12,826 bases of DNA from Acidobacteriaceae bacterium (GTDB taxonomy: Bacteria > Acidobacteriota > Terriglobia > Terriglobales > Acidobacteriaceae), in assembly GCA_003162495.1 (NCBI GenBank), contig PMOF01000113.1, positions 1,437 to 14,262 on the forward strand, read 5' to 3'. The notes under the pieces are model-generated. The model ran no database searches. It was not told where the DNA came from and was given only the letters and a program-made list of their open reading frames with translations. The first letter of the stretch is position 1. The number at the start of each line of letters is the position of its first letter. Made by a program: the position numbers and the translations under genes. Positions 1-6,187 of this stretch are shown one piece after another.

Positions 1-95
1 TCAACGGCCCCATGCAGGTGCCTGGCGGCGGCTGGATTATCAACGGTCAGGACCCGTTCGGAGCCATGTTCTCTCTGGTCAGCAGCCGGGAATGA
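1..95 (+). CDS. VOC (glyoxalase/bleomycin-resistance fold) family protein, C-terminal end only
   Basis: The window opens inside a reading frame that begins in frame at base 3 and ends with TGA at 93-95. The last 30 residues contain GPMQVPGG, a W-I-I stretch, then QDPFGAMFSLV. This matches the end of VOC-superfamily proteins of the 'GPMEVPGGDWI...DPQGAMFALVG' kind, where the last beta strand of the second beta-alpha-beta-beta-beta module ends the fold. Such proteins are small cytoplasmic enzymes or binding proteins, and the substrate cannot be told from this fragment. The gene converges on frr, whose stop lies about 100 bases further on. The bases between (96-191) show no gene and no clear terminator. 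The family assignment rests on one short motif but the motif is characteristic. Confidence 0.72.
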   Translation, partial: NGPMQVPGGGWIINGQDPFGAMFSLVSSRE

Positions 96-191
96 AGCAG
101 CCCCAAGAATGAATTAACCAGGATGAGGCGCAAAGGCTTGCTCTAACCGGATCGGGAACGGTCTCGCAATTTCCAGAGGCGCGTCCGGTAT

Positions 192-779
192 TCACACCTG
201 CATCACTTCGGCTTCCTTCTTGCGCGACAGCTCTTCCATGCGACGAATTTCTTCGTCGGTCATCTTCTGGACTTCGTCAAGGGAGCGCTTTTCTTCGTCT
301 TCGCTGATCTTCTTGTCTTTGGCAAGCTTCTTCAGCGCATCGTTGCCGTCGCGGCGCACGTTCCTGACCGCGGTCCGGTGCTCCTCAAGCACTTTGTTGA
401 GGTGCTTGCAGACGTCGCGGCGGCGCTCCTCGGTCATAGGCGGAACGGGCACGCGAATTACTTTGCCGTCGGACTGGGGATTGAAGCCGAGATCGGCGCC
501 TTGCAGGGCCTTCTCGATCTCTTTGAGCACAGCGGGGTCGTAGGGCGCGATCACGATCAGTTGCGCCTCAGGCGTGGAGACCTGCGCCAGTTGGTTGATG
601 GGCATGTGGGTGCCGTAGCACTCGACCTTGATCTGATCGAGCATGTGCACGCTGGCTCGGCCGGTGCGCGTGGAGGCCAGGCTGGCCTGGAAGGTGGCGA
701 CCGCCTGGTCCATGCGCCGCTTCAGATCGGTGGAGATTTCCTTGAGCGCCGGGATGCCGGCCATTGTGGAGACTGCCAT
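192..779 (-). CDS. frr: Ribosome recycling factor (RRF)
   Basis: RRF works with EF-G in the cytoplasm to split the post-termination ribosome into subunits. The 195-residue protein has the full family layout. An N-terminal helix of domain I contains ASTRTGRAS, followed by the compact beta domain II (IKVECYG, PINQLA, TPEAQLIVIAPYD), a 'NPQSDGKVIRVPVPPMTEERR' loop and a long charged C-terminal helical pair. The family is usually about 185 residues, so the start is either ATG at 779 or the internal ATG five codons later. ATG 779 is preferred because GAGGA (787-791) sits 7 bases upstream. It lies 61 bases downstream of lipA on the same strand rather than after pyrH, its common neighbour. A TAAAAT box at 809-814 could give it its own promoter. 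Confidence 0.97.
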   Translation of the reverse strand: MAVSTMAGIPALKEISTDLKRRMDQAVATFQASLASTRTGRASVHMLDQIKVECYGTHMPINQLAQVSTPEAQLIVIAPYDPAVLKEIEKALQGADLGFNPQSDGKVIRVPVPPMTEERRRDVCKHLNKVLEEHRTAVRNVRRDGNDALKKLAKDKKISEDEEKRSLDEVQKMTDEEIRRMEELSRKKEAEVMQV

Positions 780-808
780 GGTTTGGTCCTCGTTCCGTGC
801 AAGACACT

Positions 809-814
809 ATTTTA
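809..814 (-). promoter_or_regulatory. Candidate -10 box of an frr promoter
   Basis: On the minus strand the hexamer reads TAAAAT, one base off the sigma-70 consensus TATAAT. It would place transcription start about 20-25 bases before the frr ATG, leaving room for the GAGGA ribosome binding site. No convincing -35 element is seen at 16-18 bases upstream, so this is only a candidate. frr could also be read through from lipA. Confidence 0.3.
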
Positions 815-840
815 ACGAATCCGCAGGTCTTGGAAAGCTT

Positions 841-1746
841 CTACGCCACTACCGTCCGTTCCATCGCAGCGGCCTGCTCGTGCGCGTGGTAGCTCGAGCG
901 GACGAGCGGGCCTGACTCGACGTGCCGGAAGCCCATCCTGAGGGCTTCGGTCTTTAACTCGGCAAATTCGCGGGGCGTGTAGAGCCGGGCCATGGGCAGG
1001 TGATCGCGCGAGGGGCGCAGATATTGGCCGATGGTGAGAATGTCGCAGTGGACCGCGGCAAGATCGCGGAAGACCACGAGGAGTTCATGAGTCTCCTCAC
1101 CCAGGCCGACCATCACGCCGGATTTGGTGATCGCTGACGGCCTCAGCGTTTTGGAGTAGCGGAGCAACTCTAATGAACGCTCATAGCGCGCGCCGGAGCG
1201 CACCACGCGATAGAGGCGCGGCACCGACTCCGTGTTGTGGTTGAGGACTTCGGGGCGGGCTTCGACGACGATGCGGATTGCTTCCTGGTTGCCCTGGAAG
1301 TCGGGAATGAGCACCTCGACGCGGCAGCCGGGAGCCTGGCGGCGAATCTCATCAATCACCATGGCGAAGGCGCGCGCGCCGCCCACCAAGTCGTCGTCGC
1401 GGTTGACGCTGGTAATGACGGCGTGTTGCAAGCCCAGCGTGGCCACGGCCTCCGCGACGCGACGCGGCTCATCGAAATCAATGGGCTCGGGACGGCCCTT
1501 GGGCACGGCGCAGAAGCCGCAGCGGCGCGTGCACAGGTTGCCCAGCATCATGAAAGTCGCGGTTTTGTGGTGCCAGCACTCGCCGATGTTGGGGCAATGG
1601 GCGCTCTCACAGACAGTGTGGAGATTGAGCGAGCGGGCCAGGCGCTTGAGGTCGTGGTAGTTCTCGCCGACCGGGGCGCGGGCTTTGAGCCATTCTGGTT
1701 TGGGAGCCGGAGCCTTGCGGAAGGGTTCGATCTGGACGAGTTCCAT
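841..1746 (-). CDS. lipA: Lipoyl synthase
   Basis: LipA is a cytoplasmic radical-SAM enzyme that inserts two sulfurs into the octanoyl chain carried by lipoyl domains of 2-oxoacid dehydrogenases and the glycine cleavage H protein. Both iron-sulfur ligand sets are present: the auxiliary-cluster cysteines C46, C51 and C57 (CESAHCPNIGEC) and the radical-SAM CX3CX2C cysteines C72, C76 and C79 (CTRRCGFC). The terminal RSSYHA motif (283-288), whose serine ligates the auxiliary cluster, is intact. ITSVNRDD and NHNTESVPRLY are also family-typical. The start at ATG 1746 gives 301 residues and has AGGAG (1751-1755) 4 bases upstream. The frame stays open to an ATG at 1821, but the extra 25 residues are proline- and glycine-rich and unlike LipA. 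No lipB is visible in the window. frr follows after 61 bases. Confidence 0.96.
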   Translation of the reverse strand: MELVQIEPFRKAPAPKPEWLKARAPVGENYHDLKRLARSLNLHTVCESAHCPNIGECWHHKTATFMMLGNLCTRRCGFCAVPKGRPEPIDFDEPRRVAEAVATLGLQHAVITSVNRDDDLVGGARAFAMVIDEIRRQAPGCRVEVLIPDFQGNQEAIRIVVEARPEVLNHNTESVPRLYRVVRSGARYERSLELLRYSKTLRPSAITKSGVMVGLGEETHELLVVFRDLAAVHCDILTIGQYLRPSRDHLPMARLYTPREFAELKTEALRMGFRHVESGPLVRSSYHAHEQAAAMERTVVA

Positions 1747-1854
1747 CACGCTCCTATTGTAGCGGCAGGGGTATCCGGGGCCGGGGATTGGGCCATGGGG
1801 CCTGACGATTGCAAGATTCAAGTTGATGGATCAAATGAAAGGGCCAGGCTCACA

Positions 1855-1940
1855 TCGCCCCTACGGGGCGAGTCGTCCTGAGTCACAAGCGGACCCAGGG
1901 TTTGCACCCTGGGCCATTTTCGCTGCCTCCCTCCGGGAGG
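1855..1940. repeat. Three consecutive short hairpins (intergenic repeat element)
   Basis: Three perfect inverted repeats follow one another: TCGCCCC/GGGGCGA with a 3-base loop (1855-1871), CCCAGGG/CCCTGGG with a 6-base loop (1894-1913), and CCTCCC/GGGAGG with a 3-base loop (1926-1940). None is followed by a T-tract on either strand, so they do not look like intrinsic terminators. The arrangement resembles the REP-like GC-rich intergenic repeats I associate with acidobacterial genomes. That resemblance is from memory and not checked against a genome. Confidence 0.75.
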
Positions 1941-2012
1941 ACGGCGGCCCAGTACCAATCCTGCGAACGAAGGGGCAGGTGACAGGGCTATTTTCGCCGC
2001 CTTCCTCCGGGA
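1916..2012. repeat. Imperfect 23-base direct repeat pair
   Basis: Bases 1916-1938 (ATTTTCGCTGCC...CTCCGGGA) and 1990-2012 (ATTTTCGCCGCC...CTCCGGGA) agree at 21 of 23 positions and lie 74 bases apart start to start. The first copy includes the third hairpin of the cluster. In the second the closing arm is lost, as if decayed. This suggests two copies of the same repeat unit in tandem. Confidence 0.65.
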
Positions 2013-2050
2013 CCCATGCAGCGGAGTCTCGTAAGGTGCTCTGGTAGCTT

Positions 2051-2461
2051 TTAGCGCAGCCGTTCGCGCACCTCAGGCCGGACCAGGTAGAGAAAAAAGA
2101 CCAGGTTCAGCAGACCTTGAACGAGCGCCGCGCCCTGATGCAGGCTGGAGAAGATCCACAGGTTGTAGACGACCAGCAGGAAAACCGCCGCCAGGGTCAG
2201 CGCCCATGCCCAGCGCAACAGCAACAGCAGCCCGGCGCTGGCGGCGATGAAGAGAGCCGCGAAGATCAGAAAGATGGGGGGATAGTAGGGGCCGCGCGCG
2301 CCGCCTACGACCCCGATGATGATGACCCCGGCGAGTACCAGCAAGTAGAGGCTGATGGCGGCCAGTCCGGGCAGGCGCAACAGTTCTCGTGGCGGGAACT
2401 GGGAGTTCACCTTCATGCCTTCACTCGGTTTGTCTTCGGTGTTACCGGCGTCGTTTGTCAT
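2051..2461 (-). CDS. Hypothetical four-helix integral membrane protein
   Basis: The 136-residue product begins with a polar N-terminus of about 25 residues. Four hydrophobic segments follow, at roughly 33-54, 60-82, 85-104 and 112-127, each long enough to cross the membrane, and a short basic tail (RPEVRERLR) ends it. I do not recognise a named family. The start is ATG 2459-2461, which overlaps the TGA stop of the cytochrome gene as ATGA, so translation is very likely coupled. The open frame continues a long way upstream, but that part is a shadow of the two preceding genes. Its position after a haem lipoprotein suggests, without proving, a membrane partner for that protein. Confidence 0.8.
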   Translation of the reverse strand: MTNDAGNTEDKPSEGMKVNSQFPPRELLRLPGLAAISLYLLVLAGVIIIGVVGGARGPYYPPIFLIFAALFIAASAGLLLLLRWAWALTLAAVFLLVVYNLWIFSSLHQGAALVQGLLNLVFFLYLVRPEVRERLR

Positions 2462-2859
2462 AGCGTGTGCAGGTAAGCCAGCAGATCGTGGAGCTGGGCG
2501 TCGGAAAGCGGAGTGGCCGGCATCATCAGTCGCCCGTGCAGAATGGTCTGGGTCATCCGCTCGTCGGTGGGCGGCGCGCCAGAGGGCATGGCTTTGATTT
2601 TGGTGAGCGCCTGCAGCCCGGGACCACGTAGCCCGCGCGTGGTGGTGGGATAGTGGCAGCGGGCGCAGTTTTGCTGAAACACCTGTGCCCCTCGCGCCTC
2701 TTCCGCGGTCCAGAGCTCCCGGGGTTTGGATGCGGGCAAGGAGCGGCAGCCGGCGATGGCTGCTGCGAGGGTTCCGGCAAGGGCGATCGCAACTGTACAC
2801 AACGCGAGCGAAGCAGGAAGAGAAAAGGAGCGCATCGGTCTCTGATGATACAGGCTCAC
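2458..2859 (-). CDS. Small c-type cytochrome with lipoprotein-type signal peptide
   Basis: A monohaem cytochrome c: the haem-attachment motif is CARCH, followed by a GPGL segment and a likely distal methionine in GRLMMP. The [13 protein letters not shown] helix near the end is typical of class I cytochromes with a C-terminal 'I.dLiAYL' helix. The N-terminus is a long hydrophobic signal ending in I-A-G-C, a fair lipobox, so the mature protein is probably a lipid-anchored periplasmic electron carrier of about 95 residues. Start choice is open. GTG 2857-2859 overlaps the dacB TGA as GTGA, mirroring the ATGA junction at the other end of this gene. ATG 2833-2835 gives a shorter signal (125 residues) and lies 20 bases after dacB. 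Neither has a good Shine-Dalgarno. The electron partner is unknown. Confidence 0.87.
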   Translation of the reverse strand: MSLYHQRPMRSFSLPASLALCTVAIALAGTLAAAIAGCRSLPASKPRELWTAEEARGAQVFQQNCARCHYPTTTRGLRGPGLQALTKIKAMPSGAPPTDERMTQTILHGRLMMPATPLSDAQLHDLLAYLHTL

Positions 2860-4526
2860 TCCGCGGCGGCAATGGTCTCAACCATGCGGTCGATGGCCTT
2901 GGCTTCAGCGTCGCTGCCGGGCCTGTGGCCATTGACCAGGATCGAAAAAACCAGTACTTTGCCACTGGCCGCGGTCAGGTAGCCGGAGAGAGCGTTAACC
3001 CCGTTCAGGGTGCCCGTCTTGGCCCACAGATGGCCGGTCAGCGGGGAGCTCTTGAACCGCCCGGCCAGTGTGCCGTCCACGCCGGCCTCGGGCAGGCCGG
3101 CGCGCCATGCCGCTCCCCAGGGCTGCCGCGCGGCGAAGACGAGCAGGCGCGTACAGGCGCGCGGGGCAATGCGGTCGTCGGGACTCATGCCCGAACCATC
3201 GTAGAGAAAGAAGTCAGCGTCATCCACGCCGGCGTCGACCAGGAACTGGCGCACCACGCGGGCGCCCTGGGCCAGGCTGCCTTCCGTTCCCTGGACCTTG
3301 CCCAGCAGGCGCAACAGCAGCTCGGCATGCAGATTCTGGCTTACTTTGTTGGTGACCGTAATGTCCTCGGCAACCGGGACCGAGGTGCGCGTGGCCAGGA
3401 CCTTACGGCCTTCGAGGGGCGCGGCGATAGTGGTGAGAACGGAACGGGTCAGTTTGACGGGCTCGGCGCGCTCGGCGGCAAAGTTGCCGGTTCCAATTGG
3501 ATCCATGTGGCGGGACTCAGCCGCGCCGTTCACTTTAACGCCATGGCGTTTGAGCGCCTCAATAAAGGCTGCGGCGGTAAACTCCGCCGGGTCTTCGACG
3601 GCCAGGCTGGAACGAAAGCCATCGGCGGGAATCGTTCCCCAGGCGCGGATCAGCATGGAGCCGGGGCGGCGGTCGAGGCCCGGATGCGGCGTTTCGCCGC
3701 TGGCAGCCAACGTCATGGAGTTGTCGAGGGCGAAGTATTCCATGTTGGGCGTCCATGCCGCGGCGGTGGCGGCGTTGGGGGCGGCGGGGTCGGACAATAC
3801 TGTCAACTCGGCTGTGTTGTCATTGAAGGTGAGCGCGGAGATGGGTGCGCCATCGCTCCATTGCAGGTCGCCCCAACCCCAGTCCTGGCCGTACGGCTCG
3901 TTGAGGAAAAAGCTGTCGTCGCCGATGACGCCGCCGTCAACGGTGCGGACGCCGGTCTGCTCGACCTGTTGAGCCAGAGACTCCAAGGCCTCCATTGCGC
4001 GAGCGGGCGGCGTCACGGGCTCGCTCGCGGAAGATGCCGGGGCTGGGGGACTTGGTGTTGCGGGGCCAGGGACCGGAGGGGTTGGAGGCGGTTGATAGGG
4101 GTAATGCCGGGCGCTCATGGTGGGATCGCCTGCGCCAAGCAGAATCAGGTCGCCGTGCAGCACGCCCTGGCTGTCGATCTCGCCACCGGCGACGACGTTG
4201 GTGGTCCAGGTGAGGGTGTCGGCGGGAAGCAGGGCGTAGGCGGCGGCGGTGGTAAAAAGCTTCACGTTCGAGGCTGGCGTGAACAGACGGCCTTCGTTGA
4301 AGCCATAGAGAGACTGGCCGTCAAGTGTGGCGACACTGATGCCAAACTCGGCGTGGCTCAGCGCTGGTTCGGCGAGAATGAGTTGGAGCCGGTCGGCAAG
4401 CTTGCCCTTGGTCAGGCCGGGGCGGCTGGCGGCCTTCGTGCTGTGCCGCGCCTGTGCGGGAACCCTGGGGCAGGCGACGAGGGCGAGAGCCAGCAGAAGT
4501 GCAGAGAGTCGCCTGGGTGCCATCAT
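2856..4526 (-). CDS. dacB: D-alanyl-D-alanine carboxypeptidase/endopeptidase, PBP4 type (peptidase S13)
   Basis: A low-molecular-mass class C penicillin-binding protein that trims or cuts peptidoglycan peptides in the periplasm. All three active-site motifs of the serine DD-peptidase fold are seen in order: SNVK (86-89, nucleophile Ser86), SQN (396-398) and KTG (503-505, [14 protein letters not shown]). The large gap between the first two motifs is diagnostic of the S13 family, whose extra domains are inserted there. A signal sequence (about 1-26, ending near AQA) precedes the mature enzyme. Unusual is a stretch of about 30 residues (145-174) very rich in Pro, Ala and Ser, inserted after [12 protein letters not shown]; it is probably a flexible linker. 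The start is one of two adjacent ATGs (4526 or 4523), with no Shine-Dalgarno but a TAAACT box 6 bases upstream. Its stop overlaps the cytochrome gene. Confidence 0.95.
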   Translation of the reverse strand: MMAPRRLSALLLALALVACPRVPAQARHSTKAASRPGLTKGKLADRLQLILAEPALSHAEFGISVATLDGQSLYGFNEGRLFTPASNVKLFTTAAAYALLPADTLTWTTNVVAGGEIDSQGVLHGDLILLGAGDPTMSARHYPYQPPPTPPVPGPATPSPPAPASSASEPVTPPARAMEALESLAQQVEQTGVRTVDGGVIGDDSFFLNEPYGQDWGWGDLQWSDGAPISALTFNDNTAELTVLSDPAAPNAATAAAWTPNMEYFALDNSMTLAASGETPHPGLDRRPGSMLIRAWGTIPADGFRSSLAVEDPAEFTAAAFIEALKRHGVKVNGAAESRHMDPIGTGNFAAERAEPVKLTRSVLTTIAAPLEGRKVLATRTSVPVAEDITVTNKVSQNLHAELLLRLLGKVQGTEGSLAQGARVVRQFLVDAGVDDADFFLYDGSGMSPDDRIAPRACTRLLVFAARQPWGAAWRAGLPEAGVDGTLAGRFKSSPLTGHLWAKTGTLNGVNALSGYLTAASGKVLVFSILVNGHRPGSDAEAKAIDRMVETIAAAE

Positions 4527-4532
4527 GCCCGG

Positions 4533-4538
4533 AGTTTA
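4533..4538 (-). promoter_or_regulatory. Candidate -10 box for a leaderless dacB transcript
   Basis: On the minus strand TAAACT (fits TANNNT) lies exactly 6 bases before the first dacB ATG. A start 6-7 bases downstream of the box would fall on the ATG itself, and no Shine-Dalgarno is present, so the mRNA may be leaderless. The same spacing occurs at larE. No clear -35 is seen. Confidence 0.33.
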
Positions 4539-4650
4539 GCAGGAGCGGGACAGGGCGCGGCGTACCATTCAGGGAGAAGACGACTGCTTATCGTCAAGGC
4601 GGGCAACGCGGTCGAGGCGATTCGGGAGAGACGGATTTGCGGATTCAACT

Positions 4651-5595
4651 ATGGTTGAACTGACTGGAGTGGGAACCCTGAAAAGAACAATCGACGGATG
4701 GAAACTGCGCAGCCGCACGCTCGAACTGGGCCGGCGGACGCTGGTGATGGGGGTGGTCAACATCACGCCCGACTCCTTCAGCGATGGGGGATTGTTTTTT
4801 GATACCGCGGCGGCTGTTGAACACGGAATCAGGCTGTTGGACGAAGGAGCGGACTTGGTGGACCTGGGCGCGGAGAGTACGCGGCCGGGGTCGCGGACAG
4901 GGGGAACAGCTGATTCAGCGGATGCGCCGGCGGTGAGCGCGGAGGAAGAGCAGGCGAGGCTGCTGCCGGTGCTCCAAGGGATTCTGGCTGCCCGGCCGGA
5001 AGCGATCGTGTCTGTCGACACCTATAAGGCGGAGACGGCGCGGGCTGCTGTAGCGGGTGGAGCGGAGATTGTGAACGATGTGAGCGGGTTTCTTTGGGAC
5101 TCCGCTATGGCTGAGGCTTGCGCGGAGACGGGATGCGGGCTGGTGCTGATGCACACGCGAGGCAGGCCGGAGGAATGGAGCAGGCAGGCGCGACTGCCTG
5201 CGAACGAACTGCTTGCGATGGTGCGATCCGGGTTGCAAACGAGCCTGGATAAGGCTGCGCAGGCGGGGATTGCCGCGGATAGGATTGTGCTGGACCCAGG
5301 GTATGGATTTGGGAAGAAGTTCGAGGAGAACTACGCTTTGCTGGCGCGGCAGGCGGAGTTGCTGGCTCTGGGTCGTCCGCTGCTGGCGGGCGTGAGCCGC
5401 AAGTCCTTCCTTGGCCGGACACTTGCGCCGCTGCATGAGGGACAGGCCGCGCCTGTGAGAGCGCGCGAGACGGCCAATTTAGCGGCCATGGTGGCGGCGA
5501 TTTTGCATGGGGCATCCGTGGTTCGGGTGCATGATGTGCTACCGGCAGTGGAAGCGGCACGGATTGCGGATGCAGTAATGGAAGGCAATTTTTAG
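4651..5595 (+). CDS. folP: Dihydropteroate synthase
   Basis: DHPS condenses 6-hydroxymethyl-7,8-dihydropterin pyrophosphate with p-aminobenzoate in cytoplasmic folate synthesis and is the sulfonamide target. The TIM-barrel motifs occur in order: NITPDSFSDGG (37-47), GAESTRPGS (73-81), SVDTYK (121-126), NDVSG (142-146), HTRG (168-171), LDPGYGFGK (214-222), GVSRKSFLG (247-255) and RVHDV (292-296). At 314 residues it is a little longer than usual. About ten extra Ala/Gly/Asp/Ser residues (82-95) extend the loop after the TRP segment, which is close to the pABA site. Start ATG 4651 has no strong Shine-Dalgarno. The gene stands alone, divergent from dacB across 124 bases, and is followed by a strong inverted repeat rather than another fol gene. 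Confidence 0.96.
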   Translation: MVELTGVGTLKRTIDGWKLRSRTLELGRRTLVMGVVNITPDSFSDGGLFFDTAAAVEHGIRLLDEGADLVDLGAESTRPGSRTGGTADSADAPAVSAEEEQARLLPVLQGILAARPEAIVSVDTYKAETARAAVAGGAEIVNDVSGFLWDSAMAEACAETGCGLVLMHTRGRPEEWSRQARLPANELLAMVRSGLQTSLDKAAQAGIAADRIVLDPGYGFGKKFEENYALLARQAELLALGRPLLAGVSRKSFLGRTLAPLHEGQAAPVRARETANLAAMVAAILHGASVVRVHDVLPAVEAARIADAVMEGNF

Positions 5596-5909
5596 TGGTC
5601 AGGAATCCTGAAATCCCAGGTCTCAAAATCGAGACCTGGGGCACCCAGAGGATGCAGCGATCCAATGTGAACAGACGCTAACTTTCGCGACTCCTAAGAT
5701 AACGCATAGGAAGATGGGAGATGAGTAGTTATCGAGGCCGATCCATCTCTCTTCAAGGCGCGCGAGGAACCTGCATACCGATCGCCGCAAACAAAATCCG
5801 CTGTTTGCCGGTTGCAAGTGATCCATTCCCGTTTGAATTTTCACCTGTTCGCCCACGCCTCATGGCGCGGGTTGAACCCATTACTCATCCATCAAGAAGA
5901 GGATTCACC
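5596..5909. other. Gene-free stretch upstream of a small hypothetical gene
   Basis: About 314 bases. The first 45 hold a 10-bp inverted repeat (listed separately). The rest has no supported gene. The frame of the small protein at 5910 stays open back to an ATG at 5721, but the upstream part lacks a ribosome binding site and looks non-coding. A minus-strand frame (5623-5856) reads out of the inverted repeat and resembles nothing known. A weak promoter-like pair for the small gene may exist (TTGCAA at about 5813, 17 bases, GAATTT), but I would not rely on it. Confidence 0.6.
5615..5640. repeat. Perfect 10-bp inverted repeat (CCCAGGTCTC / GAGACCTGGG)
   Basis: Arms 5615-5624 and 5631-5640 are perfectly complementary around the 6-base loop AAAATC. 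It begins 19 bases after the folP stop codon. No T-run follows on the + strand, where GGGGCACCCAGAGG is read instead, so a classical intrinsic terminator is unlikely although the hairpin could still affect the 3' end of the folP mRNA. It is probably a dispersed intergenic repeat of the same general class as the CCCAGGG/CCCTGGG hairpin at 1894-1913. Confidence 0.8.
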
Positions 5910-6074
5910 ATGAAACAAAAGAGCCGGATCGAATTAGCAAGCGAAATTATAGCGCGCGTGAAACGGGAAATGGATAAGCCGCGGCTGACCGCTTCCGTGC
6001 GCGAGGGTAACTATGGGCGGGCTACAACTGCGGTCAAATGGCCGGTCCGTGCGCGGGATAACGCAGGAACTTAA
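5910..6074 (+). CDS. Small basic hypothetical protein (54 residues)
   Basis: ATG 5910-5912 is preceded by AAGAGGA ending 6 bases upstream, one of the better Shine-Dalgarno sites in the window, and the frame ends with TAA at 6072-6074. The product is strongly basic. Its first half (KSRIELASEIIARVKREMDK) would form an amphipathic charged helix, and the second half (NYGRATTAVKWPVRARDN) has no obvious structure. No cysteines, no signal peptide and no membrane segment are seen. I do not recognise a family. It could be a nucleic-acid-binding peptide or simply a lineage-specific orphan. It converges on larB. Confidence 0.55.
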   Translation: MKQKSRIELASEIIARVKREMDKPRLTASVREGNYGRATTAVKWPVRARDNAGT

Positions 6075-6119
6075 GAAGGCTTTAACCAGGTGCCTTGGGT
6101 AGCGTGACTCTATTCACCA

Positions 6120-6176
6120 GCGCCTCTGTGTCTGAAAACAATCTCCGTGAATTTCCGGGCAGGTTCTCACAGGCGC
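6120..6176. other. Imperfect long-range inverted repeat between convergent genes
   Basis: GCGCCTCTGTG (6120-6130) and CACAGGCGC (6168-6176) can pair with a 2-base bulge, enclosing a loop of 37 bases. It lies in the 113-base gap between the convergent small gene and larB. No T-run follows on either strand, so a bidirectional terminator role is only a guess. Confidence 0.2.
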
Positions 6177-6187
6177 CAGCGGGATTC

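Larger units (their letters stand above)
1747..2050. other. Gene-free stretch with clustered hairpin repeats
   Basis: About 300 bases between the lipA start and the stop of the membrane-protein gene. No supported gene lies here. The 75-codon + strand frame starting near 1823 runs straight through the hairpins, has no ribosome binding site, and its product is full of Pro/Gly/Ser with no family resemblance. The segment 1855-2012 holds three short perfect hairpins and an imperfect 23-base direct repeat (listed separately). This is the only stretch in which both flanking genes read away from or into the gap on the same minus strand, so any lipA promoter must be within it. A TACAAT (1756-1761, minus) close to the lipA ATG is a possible but doubtful -10. 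Confidence 0.7.

Noticed and set aside
1756..1761. TACAAT as a leaderless promoter of lipA
   Set aside because: The spacing to ATG is 9 bases and an AGGAG site lies between, so the gene is better read as having a normal leader; the box may be chance.
1747..1821. ATG 1821 as the lipA start
   Set aside because: The additional 25 residues are not LipA-like, and ATG 1746 has an AGGAG site directly upstream.
1855..2012. A CRISPR array or riboswitch
   Set aside because: The repeats differ in sequence, are palindromic in different ways and have no regular spacers; no conserved riboswitch core is recognisable.
1823..2047. A 74-residue + strand frame in the lipA upstream gap
   Set aside because: It runs through three hairpin repeats, lacks a ribosome binding site and resembles no protein.
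2462..2965. Upstream extension of the four-helix membrane protein frame to 2965
   Set aside because: The extension overlaps almost all of the cytochrome gene in another frame and gives an Arg/Pro/His-rich string. The ATG in the ATGA overlap at 2458-2461 is far better.
2685..4658. A 657-codon open frame on the + strand opposite dacB
   Set aside because: It is fully antisense to a PBP4 gene with all catalytic motifs. Its product is a Gly/Arg/Ala/Gln-rich string without family motifs, as expected from the high third-position GC of dacB.
5615..5640. Intrinsic terminator for folP
   Set aside because: The stem is strong but no T-run follows on the + strand, so it was listed as a repeat instead.
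5721..5909. Upstream extension of the small 54-residue gene to an ATG at 5721
   Set aside because: No ribosome binding site at 5721 and no protein-like composition, whereas ATG 5910 has AAGAGGA at ideal spacing.
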